A stretch of DNA of 64,000 nucleotides, taken from the NCBI RefSeq assembly GCF_003815775.1, contig NZ_CP033926.1:1674001-1738000 (forward strand). The letters run 5' to 3'. Position 1 is the first letter of the stretch. The number at the start of each line of letters is the position of its first letter. The stretch is from Chryseobacterium joostei (GTDB lineage Bacteria > Bacteroidota > Bacteroidia > Flavobacteriales > Weeksellaceae). The translations under genes and the position numbers were made by a program. Positions 34,996 to 43,231 of this stretch are shown here, piece by piece. The notes under the pieces were generated by a model. That model was not told where the DNA came from. It saw only the letters and a program-made list of their open reading frames with translations, and searched no databases.

Positions 34996-36621
34996 ATGTC
35001 AAAAGCAATTTCGCAAGTACCATTAGCGGTAAATGAGCCGGTAAATTCTTATGTACCGGGATCTCCAGAAGTTAAAAGCCTTATCAATACCTACAAGAAA
35101 ATGTGGGCTGAAAAGGTTGAAATTCCAATGATCATCAACGGAAAGGAAGTAAAAACTGACGAAAAAGTACAGCTTCAGTCTCCACAGGATCATGCTCATG
35201 ACTTCGGATTTTATTACAAAGGTGGTATGCAGCATGTGGATGACGCTATCAACGCGGCATTGGCAGCTAAAGAAGAATGGAACGCACTAGGTTGGGAACA
35301 ACGTGCAGCTATTTTCTTAAAGGCGGCTGATCTATTAGCTGGTCCTTACAGAGATGTTATTAATGCAGCAACGATGATCGGACAGTCTAAAAATGTACAC
35401 CAGGCTGAAATTGATGCGGCTTGTGAGTTTATCGACTTCTTAAGATTCAACGTAGAGTTCATGACAGAAATGTATTCTGAGCAGCCGGTTTCTGACAACG
35501 GAATCTGGAACCGTGTAGAATACAGACCATTGGAAGGATTCTGCTTTGCAGTAACTCCTTTTAACTTTACAGCGATCTCTGGAAACCTTCCTACTTGTAT
35601 GGCAATGCTAGGAAACGTAGTGGTTTGGAAACCGTCTGACAAGCAGGTGTATTCTGCAAAAGTAATCATGGATGTATTAACTGAAGCGGGTCTTCCTGCA
35701 GGGGTAATCAACATGATCTTCACGGATGGAAAAGAAACCGCTGAAAAGGTATTGGCTCACAGAGATTTCGCAGGTCTTCACTTCACAGGTTCTACAAAAG
35801 TATTCCAGGGAATGTGGAAAATGATCGGTGATAATATCCATAACTATAGAACATACCCAAGAATTGTTGGAGAAACAGGTGGTAAAGACTTTGTAATTGC
35901 TCACCCATCCGCTAACGTAGAAGCTGTAGCTACTGCTTTGGTAAGAGGAGCTTTTGAATACCAAGGACAAAAATGTTCTGCTGCTTCTAGAGCTTATGTT
36001 CCTAAGTCTCTTTGGGCTGATGTGAAAAAAGTAATGGAGGCTCAGATGAGCACTATTAAAGTAGGGACTCCGGAAGATACTTCTAACTTCGTGAATGCTG
36101 TAATCGACAAAAATTCTTTTGAAAAATGTAAAGGATATATCGACAGAGCGAATGCATCTTCTGAAGCTACTGTAGCTATTGGTGGAACATGTGATGATTC
36201 TAAAGGATGGTTTGTACACCCAACTGTAATTGAAACTACAAACTCTCAATATGAAAGTATGGTAGAAGAAATCTTCGGCCCTATCTTATCTGTATTTGTT
36301 TATGAAGATAAGGACTGGAAAGAGACTCTTAAGGTAGTTGATTCTTCTTCTCCTTATTCATTGACTGGTTCTGTATTCTCTCAAGACCGTTACGCAATTA
36401 ATGAAGCTTACAAAGCTTTAGAAAATGCTTCAGGAAACTTCTACATCAATGATAAACCAACTGGTGCTGTAGTAGGACAACAACCTTTCGGTGGTGGTAG
36501 AGCTTCAGGAACTAACGATAAGGCTGGTTCTAAGATGAACCTTCTAAGATGGACATCTGTAAGAAGCGTAAAAGAAACTTTCGTTTCTCCAAAAGACTAC
36601 AAATATCCATATTTAGGATAA
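34996..36621 (+). CDS. pruA: L-glutamate gamma-semialdehyde (1-pyrroline-5-carboxylate) dehydrogenase
   Basis: This 541-residue aldehyde dehydrogenase oxidises glutamate semialdehyde to glutamate with NAD+, the second step of proline breakdown. The catalytic Cys327 is in G-Q-K-C-S-A-A-S-R and the general base Glu293 in V-G-E-T-G-G-K-D-F. The length and the C-terminal end (P-K-D-Y-K-Y-P-Y) match the group-1 PruA enzymes of Bacteroidetes and eukaryotes. Its codon use (many AAA, GAA, GGT/GGA) suggests high expression. It is a single gene; proline dehydrogenase is not in the window. Confidence 0.95.
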   Translation: MSKAISQVPLAVNEPVNSYVPGSPEVKSLINTYKKMWAEKVEIPMIINGKEVKTDEKVQLQSPQDHAHDFGFYYKGGMQHVDDAINAALAAKEEWNALGWEQRAAIFLKAADLLAGPYRDVINAATMIGQSKNVHQAEIDAACEFIDFLRFNVEFMTEMYSEQPVSDNGIWNRVEYRPLEGFCFAVTPFNFTAISGNLPTCMAMLGNVVVWKPSDKQVYSAKVIMDVLTEAGLPAGVINMIFTDGKETAEKVLAHRDFAGLHFTGSTKVFQGMWKMIGDNIHNYRTYPRIVGETGGKDFVIAHPSANVEAVATALVRGAFEYQGQKCSAASRAYVPKSLWADVKKVMEAQMSTIKVGTPEDTSNFVNAVIDKNSFEKCKGYIDRANASSEATVAIGGTCDDSKGWFVHPTVIETTNSQYESMVEEIFGPILSVFVYEDKDWKETLKVVDSSSPYSLTGSVFSQDRYAINEAYKALENASGNFYINDKPTGAVVGQQPFGGGRASGTNDKAGSKMNLLRWTSVRSVKETFVSPKDYKYPYLG

Positions 36622-36674
36622 TTCATGAATAATAAATATAGGCAATAAGTAATGATTGTCTGTTTTTTCAATAT

Positions 36675-36705
36675 AGCCTCGGAATTTCGGTTTCGGGGCT
36701 TTTTT
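36675..36705 (+). terminator. Terminator of pruA
   Basis: AGCCTCGGAA pairs with TTTCGGGGCT (10 bp with two G-U pairs) around a 6-base loop, then TTTTT. Confidence 0.75.
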
Positions 36706-36744
36706 ATGAAAAATGGTTCAAAAATTCAAGGTTCAAAATTCAAA

Positions 36745-36765
36745 GTTTAAGGTTTAAGGTTTAAA
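36745..36765 (+). repeat. Heptamer repeat (GTTTAAG)3
   Basis: There are two perfect copies and one with a final A in place of G. It is preceded by related fragments (GGTTCAAAATTCAAA). Confidence 0.6.
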
Positions 36766-36831
36766 GTTCTCCACAGTCAGAAAAGAACTTTACTCCTACC
36801 ATACTAATACTCAAAACCTCCTCATCCCGAA

Positions 36832-36864
36832 ACCTATTACCTATTACCTATTACCTATTACCTA
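36832..36864 (+). repeat. Heptamer repeat (ACCTATT)4.7
   Basis: Four perfect tandem copies of a 7-bp unit and a partial fifth lie upstream of the mini-lipoprotein gene at 36962. Confidence 0.85.
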
Positions 36865-36961
36865 ACATCTTTTAACAAACTTTACCTATATTTTACCATT
36901 TCACTACCCCTGTTAGGAATAGTTATTGATTTTTTACTATTACACCCCAAAATAAAATAGT

Positions 36962-37180
36962 ATGAAAAAGTTATTGCTAACAGCTATCGGCGTAGGATTA
37001 TTTGCAGTGAGCTGTGGAACCAAGGAGTCATCCATGTCAACAAGTAACAGTGATTCAATAGCAGTGGATAAGGCACAAAAGGCATTACCTGCTACCACTG
37101 ATACCACGACTACAAAAAAGACGAATCCTGACAACATGAAGATGAAAACGGATTCAACAACGGCGACTTCTGTTAAATAG
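36962..37180 (+). CDS. Mini-lipoprotein, Thr/Lys/Asp-rich
   Basis: This 72-residue protein has a signal peptide and lipobox (A-V-S-C, Cys18) followed by a low-complexity tail rich in Ser, Thr, Asp and Lys (T-D-T-T-T-T-K-K, K-M-K-T-D-S-T). It probably forms a disordered lipid-anchored tail. It resembles the next gene (37394-37597) in size, lipobox and the K-T-D-S-T end, so the two may be old duplicates. The function is unknown. Confidence 0.7.
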   Translation: MKKLLLTAIGVGLFAVSCGTKESSMSTSNSDSIAVDKAQKALPATTDTTTTKKTNPDNMKMKTDSTTATSVK

Positions 37181-37207
37181 AATTGCAAACGTTTATTTTA
37201 AAAATGG

Positions 37208-37242
37208 AAAATCTGTAGATGAAATGGCTACAGATTTTTTTT
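37208..37242 (+). terminator. Terminator of the first mini-lipoprotein gene
   Basis: AAATCTGTAG pairs with CTACAGATTT around a 9-base loop and is followed by a T-run. Confidence 0.8.
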
Positions 37243-37357
37243 GATCTTAAGGTTTTAACTAAAGCCTAATTGACGATTTGCTTCTTATGAAAATGAGCTA
37301 AAGTACACACCTAGTGAAATTTAACAGGAAGATCTTTTAAAATTTTACAAAAATCAC

Positions 37358-37365
37358 TATATTTG
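37358..37365 (+). promoter_or_regulatory. -7 promoter element of the second mini-lipoprotein gene
   Basis: TATATTTG is an exact TAnnTTTG match 28 bases upstream of the ATG. Confidence 0.5.
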
Positions 37366-37393
37366 ATTAACACCAAACATTAAAAAGTATTCT

Positions 37394-37597
37394 ATGAAAA
37401 AAATATGGATCGGAGCATTTTTCGGACTTCTTTTCCTTGGAAGCTGTGCTCAAAACAAAGAAAAAAGAGAGGAATTCAAGGAAGCTCATAATAAGGATTC
37501 TTTGATAAACAAGATGGGAGATTCTGCTGTGGCTAATTCTGAGCCAACACCAATAGAGGCTTCTAAAACAAAAACCGACAGTACAAAAAGTAAATAA
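37394..37597 (+). CDS. Mini-lipoprotein, second of a pair
   Basis: This 67-residue protein has a lipobox (L-G-S-C, Cys19) and a charged tail (K-E-K-R-E-E-F-K-E-A-H ... K-T-K-T-D-S-T-K-S-K). It has its own consensus -7 and is followed by a perfect hairpin. The function is unknown. Confidence 0.7.
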   Translation: MKKIWIGAFFGLLFLGSCAQNKEKREEFKEAHNKDSLINKMGDSAVANSEPTPIEASKTKTDSTKSK

Positions 37598-37984
37598 ATC
37601 GCAAATCCACAGATAATCTGTGGATTTGCACTTAAAAAAACTTGACTGAAAAAAACCGGGCAATCAACCCCGATTATATTGTATGATCCTTAATTCTGGT
37701 TAGAATAAGAAATTTTAGCAGATAAAAAGAGGAACACTGATAATCTCCACGTGTTCCATATCTAAAGTTTCATGGTTTGGCTTGTAGCGTATTGAGAATT
37801 TATCTTAAATTTTATTTCAGAAGAAATAGGATGGCTTCGAAGATAAAATTAATGAGCTGCATGATGATTGTATTCATTCCCGTAAAACTGTCGCAAAGAT
37901 AGGATAGCAAGAGGGTTACATAAAACAATAGGTTATCCATTTTCACGAAAAGCGGTAAGATAGAATGAAAAAAAAAATTATTTC
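37598..37984. other. Gene-free convergent region
   Basis: Beyond the hairpin at 37601-37629 I see no gene, RNA or repeat in this stretch. Confidence 0.5.
37601..37629 (+). terminator. Perfect 13-bp hairpin after the second mini-lipoprotein gene
   Basis: GCAAATCCACAGA and TCTGTGGATTTGC form a perfect stem with a 3-base loop. There is no T-run right after it, so termination would be factor-assisted, or the hairpin protects the 3' end. Confidence 0.55.
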
Positions 37985-39610
37985 TTAATCATTTTCGCGA
38001 AAATGAACACCTTTACCTGTTTGATTTTCAGCATCAAGATATTTAATATAGGATGATGGAGAAAAATCAGTAACCGCCTTGAATACAGCAGCAAACTTAC
38101 TGTGTGAAGAGAATCCACATTCATCAGCAAGGATACTGATTTTATATTGCCTGTATTTTTCGTCATTAATCAGCTTATCTACAATATAATTAATCCTTAA
38201 TCGGTTGATATAGGTTTTGAAATCTGCACTTTTGTGCTGATTGATTACATAAGAAAGGTATTTTGTGTTGGTATTAAGTTCCCCTGCCAGAAAAGAAAGG
38301 GACATTCCTTTATTGTTATATAGATTTCCTTTTTCAAATCCTTCAAGAAGTTCAAGCAGCTTGGCTTCGGTTTCGGAAGTCATTAGAGAATCATTCCTTT
38401 TTCTGTCTGCTTCACTGTCTTTTTCCTCAATTTCCTCTACAGATATATTTGAAAACTCAGAATGCTCAGGCTGTTTTACAAGCTGGGTTCTATTGCCACT
38501 AATCATATTCACCTGGGTTCTTATGATATTCCTAAGTTTTGAACGTTGCTTTTTTTGCTTTGTTCTGAAAAATATAATTAAGCCTACCAAAGAAACAAAC
38601 AAGATAACAATTGCAACATTCTTCGCAATACTTATTTGCTTATTTCCCTTGTTTGTTTTGCCTGCCAACACATTACTTTTTCCTATAAATTCCTGATTGC
38701 GGGCAGCAATGCTATCATATGCCCTTACATATTTCACGGCATATAAAGAAGCTCTATAATTATCTCCGGTTCCTTCATAATAATCATTGATATTAGAATA
38801 TACGGCTTTTTTAAGCTTGAGGCTTCTGGAAGTATCTGCTATTTTTTCTGCTTTTTTTAGATAAAGCTCTGCATCTTTCCAGTTTTTCTGTTTCATACGA
38901 ATTCCTCCCAACCCATTATAGATTAATCCTAGGGTACAACTCCCCTCTTTAAGTAATTCCTTAGCCTTTTTGTAATAGCTTTCAGAAACATCATAATCAT
39001 TAAGCTTAAAATAAACATCTCCCAATAACTGATAGGAAACGGCTAAAGTTCGATCTTCATTCTGACTGTTTATTTTCTCAAAATTCTTTAAGGAAAGTTC
39101 AATATGTTCTATAGCATTTACATAGTTTCCAACCTCCATTTCATAGAAAGCCATCTCCTGATTTAGCAGTCCCTCCACTTCATTACTCTTCTGAAAATCA
39201 GCAATTTGCCTTGAAGCTTCCAGTCCTTTAAATATGTATTTTTTTGCTCTTTCGTATAACCCTACCTGTCTATATTGTCTCGACAATAATCTGCTTACAC
39301 GGGCCATCAATTCGGCATCACCCATCTGATTGATCAGTGAATGGGCATTTTCACTATAACAAATGGCTTTTTTAATTTCCCCTGCATGGTGATAAAGCTC
39401 CGATGAAAGAAAAAGACTCTTTACTTTCTCTTCCGGCTTTTGTGCCGACATATAGAGAGAGTCTGCCGTCTTGATCGCCTTATTTAAATCCTTATAGGCA
39501 GTGATGGAAGAAGTTCTTTCACAAGCTTGGTCGAAGCTGTTCTGTTTTTGGGCAAATATGGGGATTGCTGTGATCAGCAAAAACAAAATTCTCAGTAGAT
39601 TATTAGACAT
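37985..39610 (-). CDS. Membrane TPR protein with C-terminal AraC-type DNA-binding domain
   Basis: I start this 541-residue protein at 39610, which places a signal-peptide-like helix (...A-I-P-I-F-A-Q) at the N-terminus. The frame opens 12 residues earlier. Residues about 40-310 are TPR-like repeats expected in the periplasm. A membrane helix follows (about 330-350), then a charged linker and a cytoplasmic AraC helix-turn-helix (about 435-530, with L-A-D-E-C-G-F-S-S-H-S-K-F-A-A-V-F-K and D-F-S-P-S-S-Y-I). It is a one-protein sensor-regulator that may pass an envelope signal directly to DNA. Its targets are unknown. A consensus -7 lies at 39676-39683. Confidence 0.85.
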   Translation of the reverse strand: MSNNLLRILFLLITAIPIFAQKQNSFDQACERTSSITAYKDLNKAIKTADSLYMSAQKPEEKVKSLFLSSELYHHAGEIKKAICYSENAHSLINQMGDAELMARVSRLLSRQYRQVGLYERAKKYIFKGLEASRQIADFQKSNEVEGLLNQEMAFYEMEVGNYVNAIEHIELSLKNFEKINSQNEDRTLAVSYQLLGDVYFKLNDYDVSESYYKKAKELLKEGSCTLGLIYNGLGGIRMKQKNWKDAELYLKKAEKIADTSRSLKLKKAVYSNINDYYEGTGDNYRASLYAVKYVRAYDSIAARNQEFIGKSNVLAGKTNKGNKQISIAKNVAIVILFVSLVGLIIFFRTKQKKQRSKLRNIIRTQVNMISGNRTQLVKQPEHSEFSNISVEEIEEKDSEADRKRNDSLMTSETEAKLLELLEGFEKGNLYNNKGMSLSFLAGELNTNTKYLSYVINQHKSADFKTYINRLRINYIVDKLINDEKYRQYKISILADECGFSSHSKFAAVFKAVTDFSPSSYIKYLDAENQTGKGVHFREND

Positions 39611-39675
39611 AAAAAAATAAATTATTATTCTATAATAATTCATCATTTTTTCACGAGGTGTCTTTTTGTTTTTTA

Positions 39676-39683
39676 CAAAATTA
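39676..39683 (-). promoter_or_regulatory. -7 promoter element of the TPR-AraC gene
   Basis: The minus strand reads TAATTTTG (TAnnTTTG), 65 bases upstream of the chosen start. Confidence 0.4.
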
Positions 39684-39876
39684 GCAATATTTTGCTTTTG
39701 AATGAAATATTCTTCTGAAATTTAATCATTTAACTAAAAATGCATTTTACATTAATTTTAACAATAAGTCTAAAACAATAGATGATTTTCCTTCATATGA
39801 GTCTATACCTATATTAAAAACAAAGTTCACTGATAATTATTTTCAATATGAACGGCTTAAATGTCATCATATTTAT

Positions 39877-39884
39877 TACATTTG
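39877..39884 (+). promoter_or_regulatory. -7 promoter element of the thioredoxin-fold gene
   Basis: TACATTTG matches TAnnTTTG and lies 19 bases upstream of the ATG at 39904. Confidence 0.5.
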
Positions 39885-39903
39885 CAGGGAATAAAAAGTT
39901 TTT

Positions 39904-41064
39904 ATGAAAAAATTAGCGATACTTTCTTCTCTATTCATAGGTGCTCTTGCATGGGCGCAGGGAATCAAATTCGAGGAGGGCAACTTTGCCTCTATCCTTG
40001 CCAAGGCTAAAAAAGAAAACAAATTAGTCTTTATAGATGCCTATGCTTCATGGTGCGGACCTTGTAAACTTATGGTGAAAAATATTTTCCCACTTAAGAC
40101 TGTAGGTGACTACTATAATTCTCACTTCATCAATGCCAAAATTGATATGGAAAAAGGTGAAGGAGTAGATATTGCAAAGAAATATAATGTAAAGGCTTTC
40201 CCTACCTATTTATTCATTGATGGTAATGGTGAAGCGGTACACAGAACCCTGGGGTATGTGGAAGAAAAGGACTTCATTCAGTTTGCAAAGGATGCTGAAG
40301 ATCCAAACAAAAGACTTACTTCCCTAAAACTGCAGTTTGAAAAGGGAGAGAAAGATCCTGAATTTTTAAAAAACCTTGCCGGACTTACGATGTACAATGA
40401 TGCAGAGTTTGCGGGCAAAGTACTGGATCGTTATTTTGCACAAAAAAAAGAGCTTGATCAAGATGATGTTCAAATACTTCTTGCAGGAACACAAAGCACA
40501 GAAAGCCCTTTGTATAAGATCTTTCAACAAAAAAAGAACGACATTGTAAAATTCTTCCCAGAAGATAGATATGAAAAGTTTGATAAAAGTGTTAAACTGA
40601 ATACAATTTCTAAAAAAGCCTACAATGCAGATACAAAAACCTGGAATGACAACTACTTCATAACAGAAACTCAAAAATTAATGAGTAAGGAAGATGCTGA
40701 AAAGGCTCTAAAAAGAGCAAAAGCCAGCAGAGCTTTAAAAAACAAGGATATTCCTACCTATGAGAAATTAGCTCTGGAAATTTATCAGGATTATTCTGCG
40801 GCAAGCTCTGGCGAACTCAATTCACTGGCTTGGAACTTTTTTGAAAACATCACTAATAAGTCTTCATTAGAAAAAGCGGTAGCCTGGGCACAGGAATCTG
40901 TAAAGAAAGATCAAAATTTCGCCAATACAGATACCTTGGCTAATCTTTACAATAAAATGGGAGATAAGAAAAATGCAAAAATGTGGGCTGAAAAATCCAT
41001 TGAACTGGCAAAAAGTTCAGGAGAGGATTCTTCTGATACAGAGAAACTATTAAAAAGCCTTTAA
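39904..41064 (+). CDS. Secreted thioredoxin-fold protein with C-terminal helical repeats
   Basis: This 386-residue protein has a signal peptide (ending A-L-A-W-A-Q). Residues about 22-140 form a thioredoxin domain with the redox motif W-C-G-P-C-K (Cys51, Cys54) and the cis-Pro segment K-A-F-P-T-Y-L-F. The remaining 240 residues are helical and end in a TPR-like unit (L-A-N-L-Y-N-K-M-G-D-K-K-N-A). It probably acts as a disulfide reductase or oxidoreductase in the periplasm, with the helical part recruiting a partner. It is a single gene with a strong terminator. Confidence 0.85.
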   Translation: MKKLAILSSLFIGALAWAQGIKFEEGNFASILAKAKKENKLVFIDAYASWCGPCKLMVKNIFPLKTVGDYYNSHFINAKIDMEKGEGVDIAKKYNVKAFPTYLFIDGNGEAVHRTLGYVEEKDFIQFAKDAEDPNKRLTSLKLQFEKGEKDPEFLKNLAGLTMYNDAEFAGKVLDRYFAQKKELDQDDVQILLAGTQSTESPLYKIFQQKKNDIVKFFPEDRYEKFDKSVKLNTISKKAYNADTKTWNDNYFITETQKLMSKEDAEKALKRAKASRALKNKDIPTYEKLALEIYQDYSAASSGELNSLAWNFFENITNKSSLEKAVAWAQESVKKDQNFANTDTLANLYNKMGDKKNAKMWAEKSIELAKSSGEDSSDTEKLLKSL

Positions 41065-41082
41065 TTGGTAATCCATAAAATG

Positions 41083-41113
41083 AAAAAACCGCAGATTGTT
41101 CTGCGGTTTTTTT
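41083..41113 (+). terminator. Terminator shared by the convergent 39904 and fabH genes
   Basis: AAAAAACCGCAG pairs with CTGCGGTTTTTT, with a 6-base loop and T-runs on both strands. Confidence 0.85.
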
Positions 41114-41149
41114 ATGTTGTATCCTGTTGATAGCTCTTTTCTGCTCTAA

Positions 41150-42172
41150 TTAGTATTCAAAAAGAACACTTCCCCACGTAAATCCGCTTCCAAAGGCAGA
41201 AAGAAGGACTAAATCTCCTCTTTTAATTTTGCCTAGTTCAATGGCTTCACTTAGTGCAATTGGAATGGAAGCTGCGGTTGTATTACCGTATTTTTGAATA
41301 TTATTAAAGATTTTATCATCCGGAAGATCAAACTTCTGCTGTACAAACTGAGCAATTCTAAGGTTCGCCTGATGTGGGATAAACATGTCAAGATCCTCAA
41401 CTGTTTTTCCTGCTTTATTTAAAGCTTCCATCATTGTCTCCGGAAATCTTGTTACCGCATGTTTAAATACGAAGTTTCCGTTCATGATTGGGTATACTTC
41501 TTTATTCGTTACATTTTCCGGTTCTTTTCTCATTCTGTCGCTCCAGCCAAACTTAGAACCTGGGAACTGAGTACAAAGTTCATCAGCATATTTACCTTCA
41601 GAGTGCATGTTTACGGCTAAAATATCTCCTGCATTTTCATCTTCTGTTGCAGAAAGCACTACCGCTCCTGCTCCATCTCCGAAAATAACGGAAACACCTC
41701 TTCCCTCATCAGAAAAATCCAATCCGAATGAATGAACCTCTGCCCCTACAACAAGGATATTTTTATAAATCCCTGACTTAATGAACGCATTGGCAACACT
41801 CATAGAATATACAAATCCTGAACATTGGTTTCTCACATCTAAGGCTCCAATGGTATCACATCCCAGCATATCCTGAAGCAATACTCCACATCCAGGAAAA
41901 TAATAATCCGGAGAAAGTGTTGCAAAAACAATGTAGTCGATATCTTTAGCTGTTAAACCTGCTTTCTCAAGGGCCTTTTCAGAAGCTTTAAATCCCAGGT
42001 AAGCTGCTGTTTCCTGAGAGTCGTTTCTGTTTTTTCTGTGTCTTCGTTCCTTGATGCCTGTCCTCTCCGTAATCCATTCATCATTGGTGGTCATTAATTT
42101 TGCTAAATCATCATTTGTAACAACATTATCTGGAACATAAAATCCAACTCCTTTTATTGTACTTTTAATCAT
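41150..42172 (-). CDS. fabH: 3-oxoacyl-ACP synthase III (FabH family)
   Basis: I choose the start at 42172 (340 residues, M-I-K-S-T-I-K-G-V-G). The frame opens seven residues earlier. The enzyme condenses acetyl- or branched acyl-CoA with malonyl-ACP to start fatty-acid synthesis. The catalytic triad is visible: Cys117 (N-Q-C-S-G-F), His in I-P-H-Q-A-N, and Asn in G-N-T-T-A-A-S. It is not clustered with other fab genes here, so it may be a second FabH paralogue with a special primer. The -7 element is at 42191-42198. Confidence 0.9.
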   Translation of the reverse strand: MIKSTIKGVGFYVPDNVVTNDDLAKLMTTNDEWITERTGIKERRHRKNRNDSQETAAYLGFKASEKALEKAGLTAKDIDYIVFATLSPDYYFPGCGVLLQDMLGCDTIGALDVRNQCSGFVYSMSVANAFIKSGIYKNILVVGAEVHSFGLDFSDEGRGVSVIFGDGAGAVVLSATEDENAGDILAVNMHSEGKYADELCTQFPGSKFGWSDRMRKEPENVTNKEVYPIMNGNFVFKHAVTRFPETMMEALNKAGKTVEDLDMFIPHQANLRIAQFVQQKFDLPDDKIFNNIQKYGNTTAASIPIALSEAIELGKIKRGDLVLLSAFGSGFTWGSVLFEY

Positions 42173-42190
42173 ATAGTTTTTTAATTTTGG

Positions 42191-42198
42191 CAAAGATA
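42191..42198 (-). promoter_or_regulatory. -7 promoter element of fabH
   Basis: The minus strand reads TATCTTTG (exact TAnnTTTG), 18 bases upstream of the ATG at 42172. CAAA, the complement of a -33 TTTG, lies at 42223-42226. Confidence 0.5.
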
Positions 42199-42245
42199 AA
42201 ACTTATTTAACACATACTTTTTCAAAATATTAGTATTTTTACTTT

Positions 42246-43145
42246 ATGCCAATTGATACGATATACAGAAGCACCCACTGTGAATGGGTAGATGTAGAGG
42301 CTCCTACTGCAGAAGACCTAAAATTTCTTCATGAACGATACGAAATCAACAATCTTCTTCTGGAAGATACTATAGATCCTAATCACCTCCCAAAATATGA
42401 AGAAGACGGAAATGTAAAGTTCTTTCTTCTCCGTGAAAGCACAGAACTGGAAAGGAAAAACCTGAACACTATAAGTGATATCAGTACAAAGATTGCGATT
42501 TTCATACTGGATAAAACCATTATTACCATCCACAGGATGAAAACCAGAAGCATTTCTGAAACGAAAAAAAAGCTTTCAACAATACAGGAAGAGGCTACTC
42601 CTCAAAAAATAGCTCTAATGATTGCCATATTGATTATGAAGAGCTTTGACGATGAATCCATAAGCCTATTGGAAACCATGGATAACATTGAAAACGAAAT
42701 CTTCCTTAAAAATACCAATCATACAAGCCAGATCCGAAGATTATATAAGCTGAAGCGAAAATCGGGATTGAACTCTCGTGTTCTGGTCATTTCCACTGAT
42801 GCCATTGACAAATTCAAGCTTTTGAATTTACAGGATTCGGAAATTGTGGATTTAAAAGATAAGCACAAGGATGTAGTAGCCGATTTTGATCATTTGAATA
42901 TACAGATTACCAACCTTATTTCTATGTTCCTGGCTCTTTCTGACCAGAAAGCCAATCAGGTAATGAAAGTTTTAGCAATTTACTCGGTTTATTTCTTACC
43001 GATTACCTTTATTGCCGGAGTTTACGGGATGAACTTTGATAATATGCCTGAACTTCATCATAAATACGGTTATTTCATAACGATAGGTGTAATGCTAACA
43101 GTTGTTGTAAGTACATTTATTTATGTAAGACGTAAACAGTGGTAA
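42246..43145 (+). CDS. CorA-family divalent cation transporter
   Basis: This 299-residue protein has a long cytoplasmic N-terminal domain and two C-terminal membrane helices. The first ends in the selectivity motif Y-G-M-N-F followed by D-N-M-P-E. It forms pentameric channels for Mg2+, or Co2+ or Ni2+ in some members. It is divergent from fabH and is a single gene. Confidence 0.93.
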   Translation: MPIDTIYRSTHCEWVDVEAPTAEDLKFLHERYEINNLLLEDTIDPNHLPKYEEDGNVKFFLLRESTELERKNLNTISDISTKIAIFILDKTIITIHRMKTRSISETKKKLSTIQEEATPQKIALMIAILIMKSFDDESISLLETMDNIENEIFLKNTNHTSQIRRLYKLKRKSGLNSRVLVISTDAIDKFKLLNLQDSEIVDLKDKHKDVVADFDHLNIQITNLISMFLALSDQKANQVMKVLAIYSVYFLPITFIAGVYGMNFDNMPELHHKYGYFITIGVMLTVVVSTFIYVRRKQW

Positions 43146-43231
43146 CATTCTGAAATCAGTATGGAATAAAATGTCACCATAGTTGAAAAATAGAAAAATT
43201 TATTTTTTCAGCACCACCAAAAACAAAGTAC

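Larger units (their letters stand above)
36622..36961. other. Intergenic region with terminator and two heptamer repeats
   Basis: Apart from the terminator (36675-36705) and the repeats at 36745-36765 and 36832-36864, I see no gene. Confidence 0.5.

Noticed and set aside
35677..36249. 190-codon open frame on the minus strand inside pruA
   Set aside because: It is antisense to pruA, whose catalytic motifs are intact. The product is Ser/Phe/Tyr-rich, as expected for a shadow frame.
43146..43231. Imperfect inverted repeat TGGTAACATT ... AAATGTCACCA after corA
   Set aside because: The arms have an unpaired base and no T-run follows. The support is too weak for a terminator or operator.
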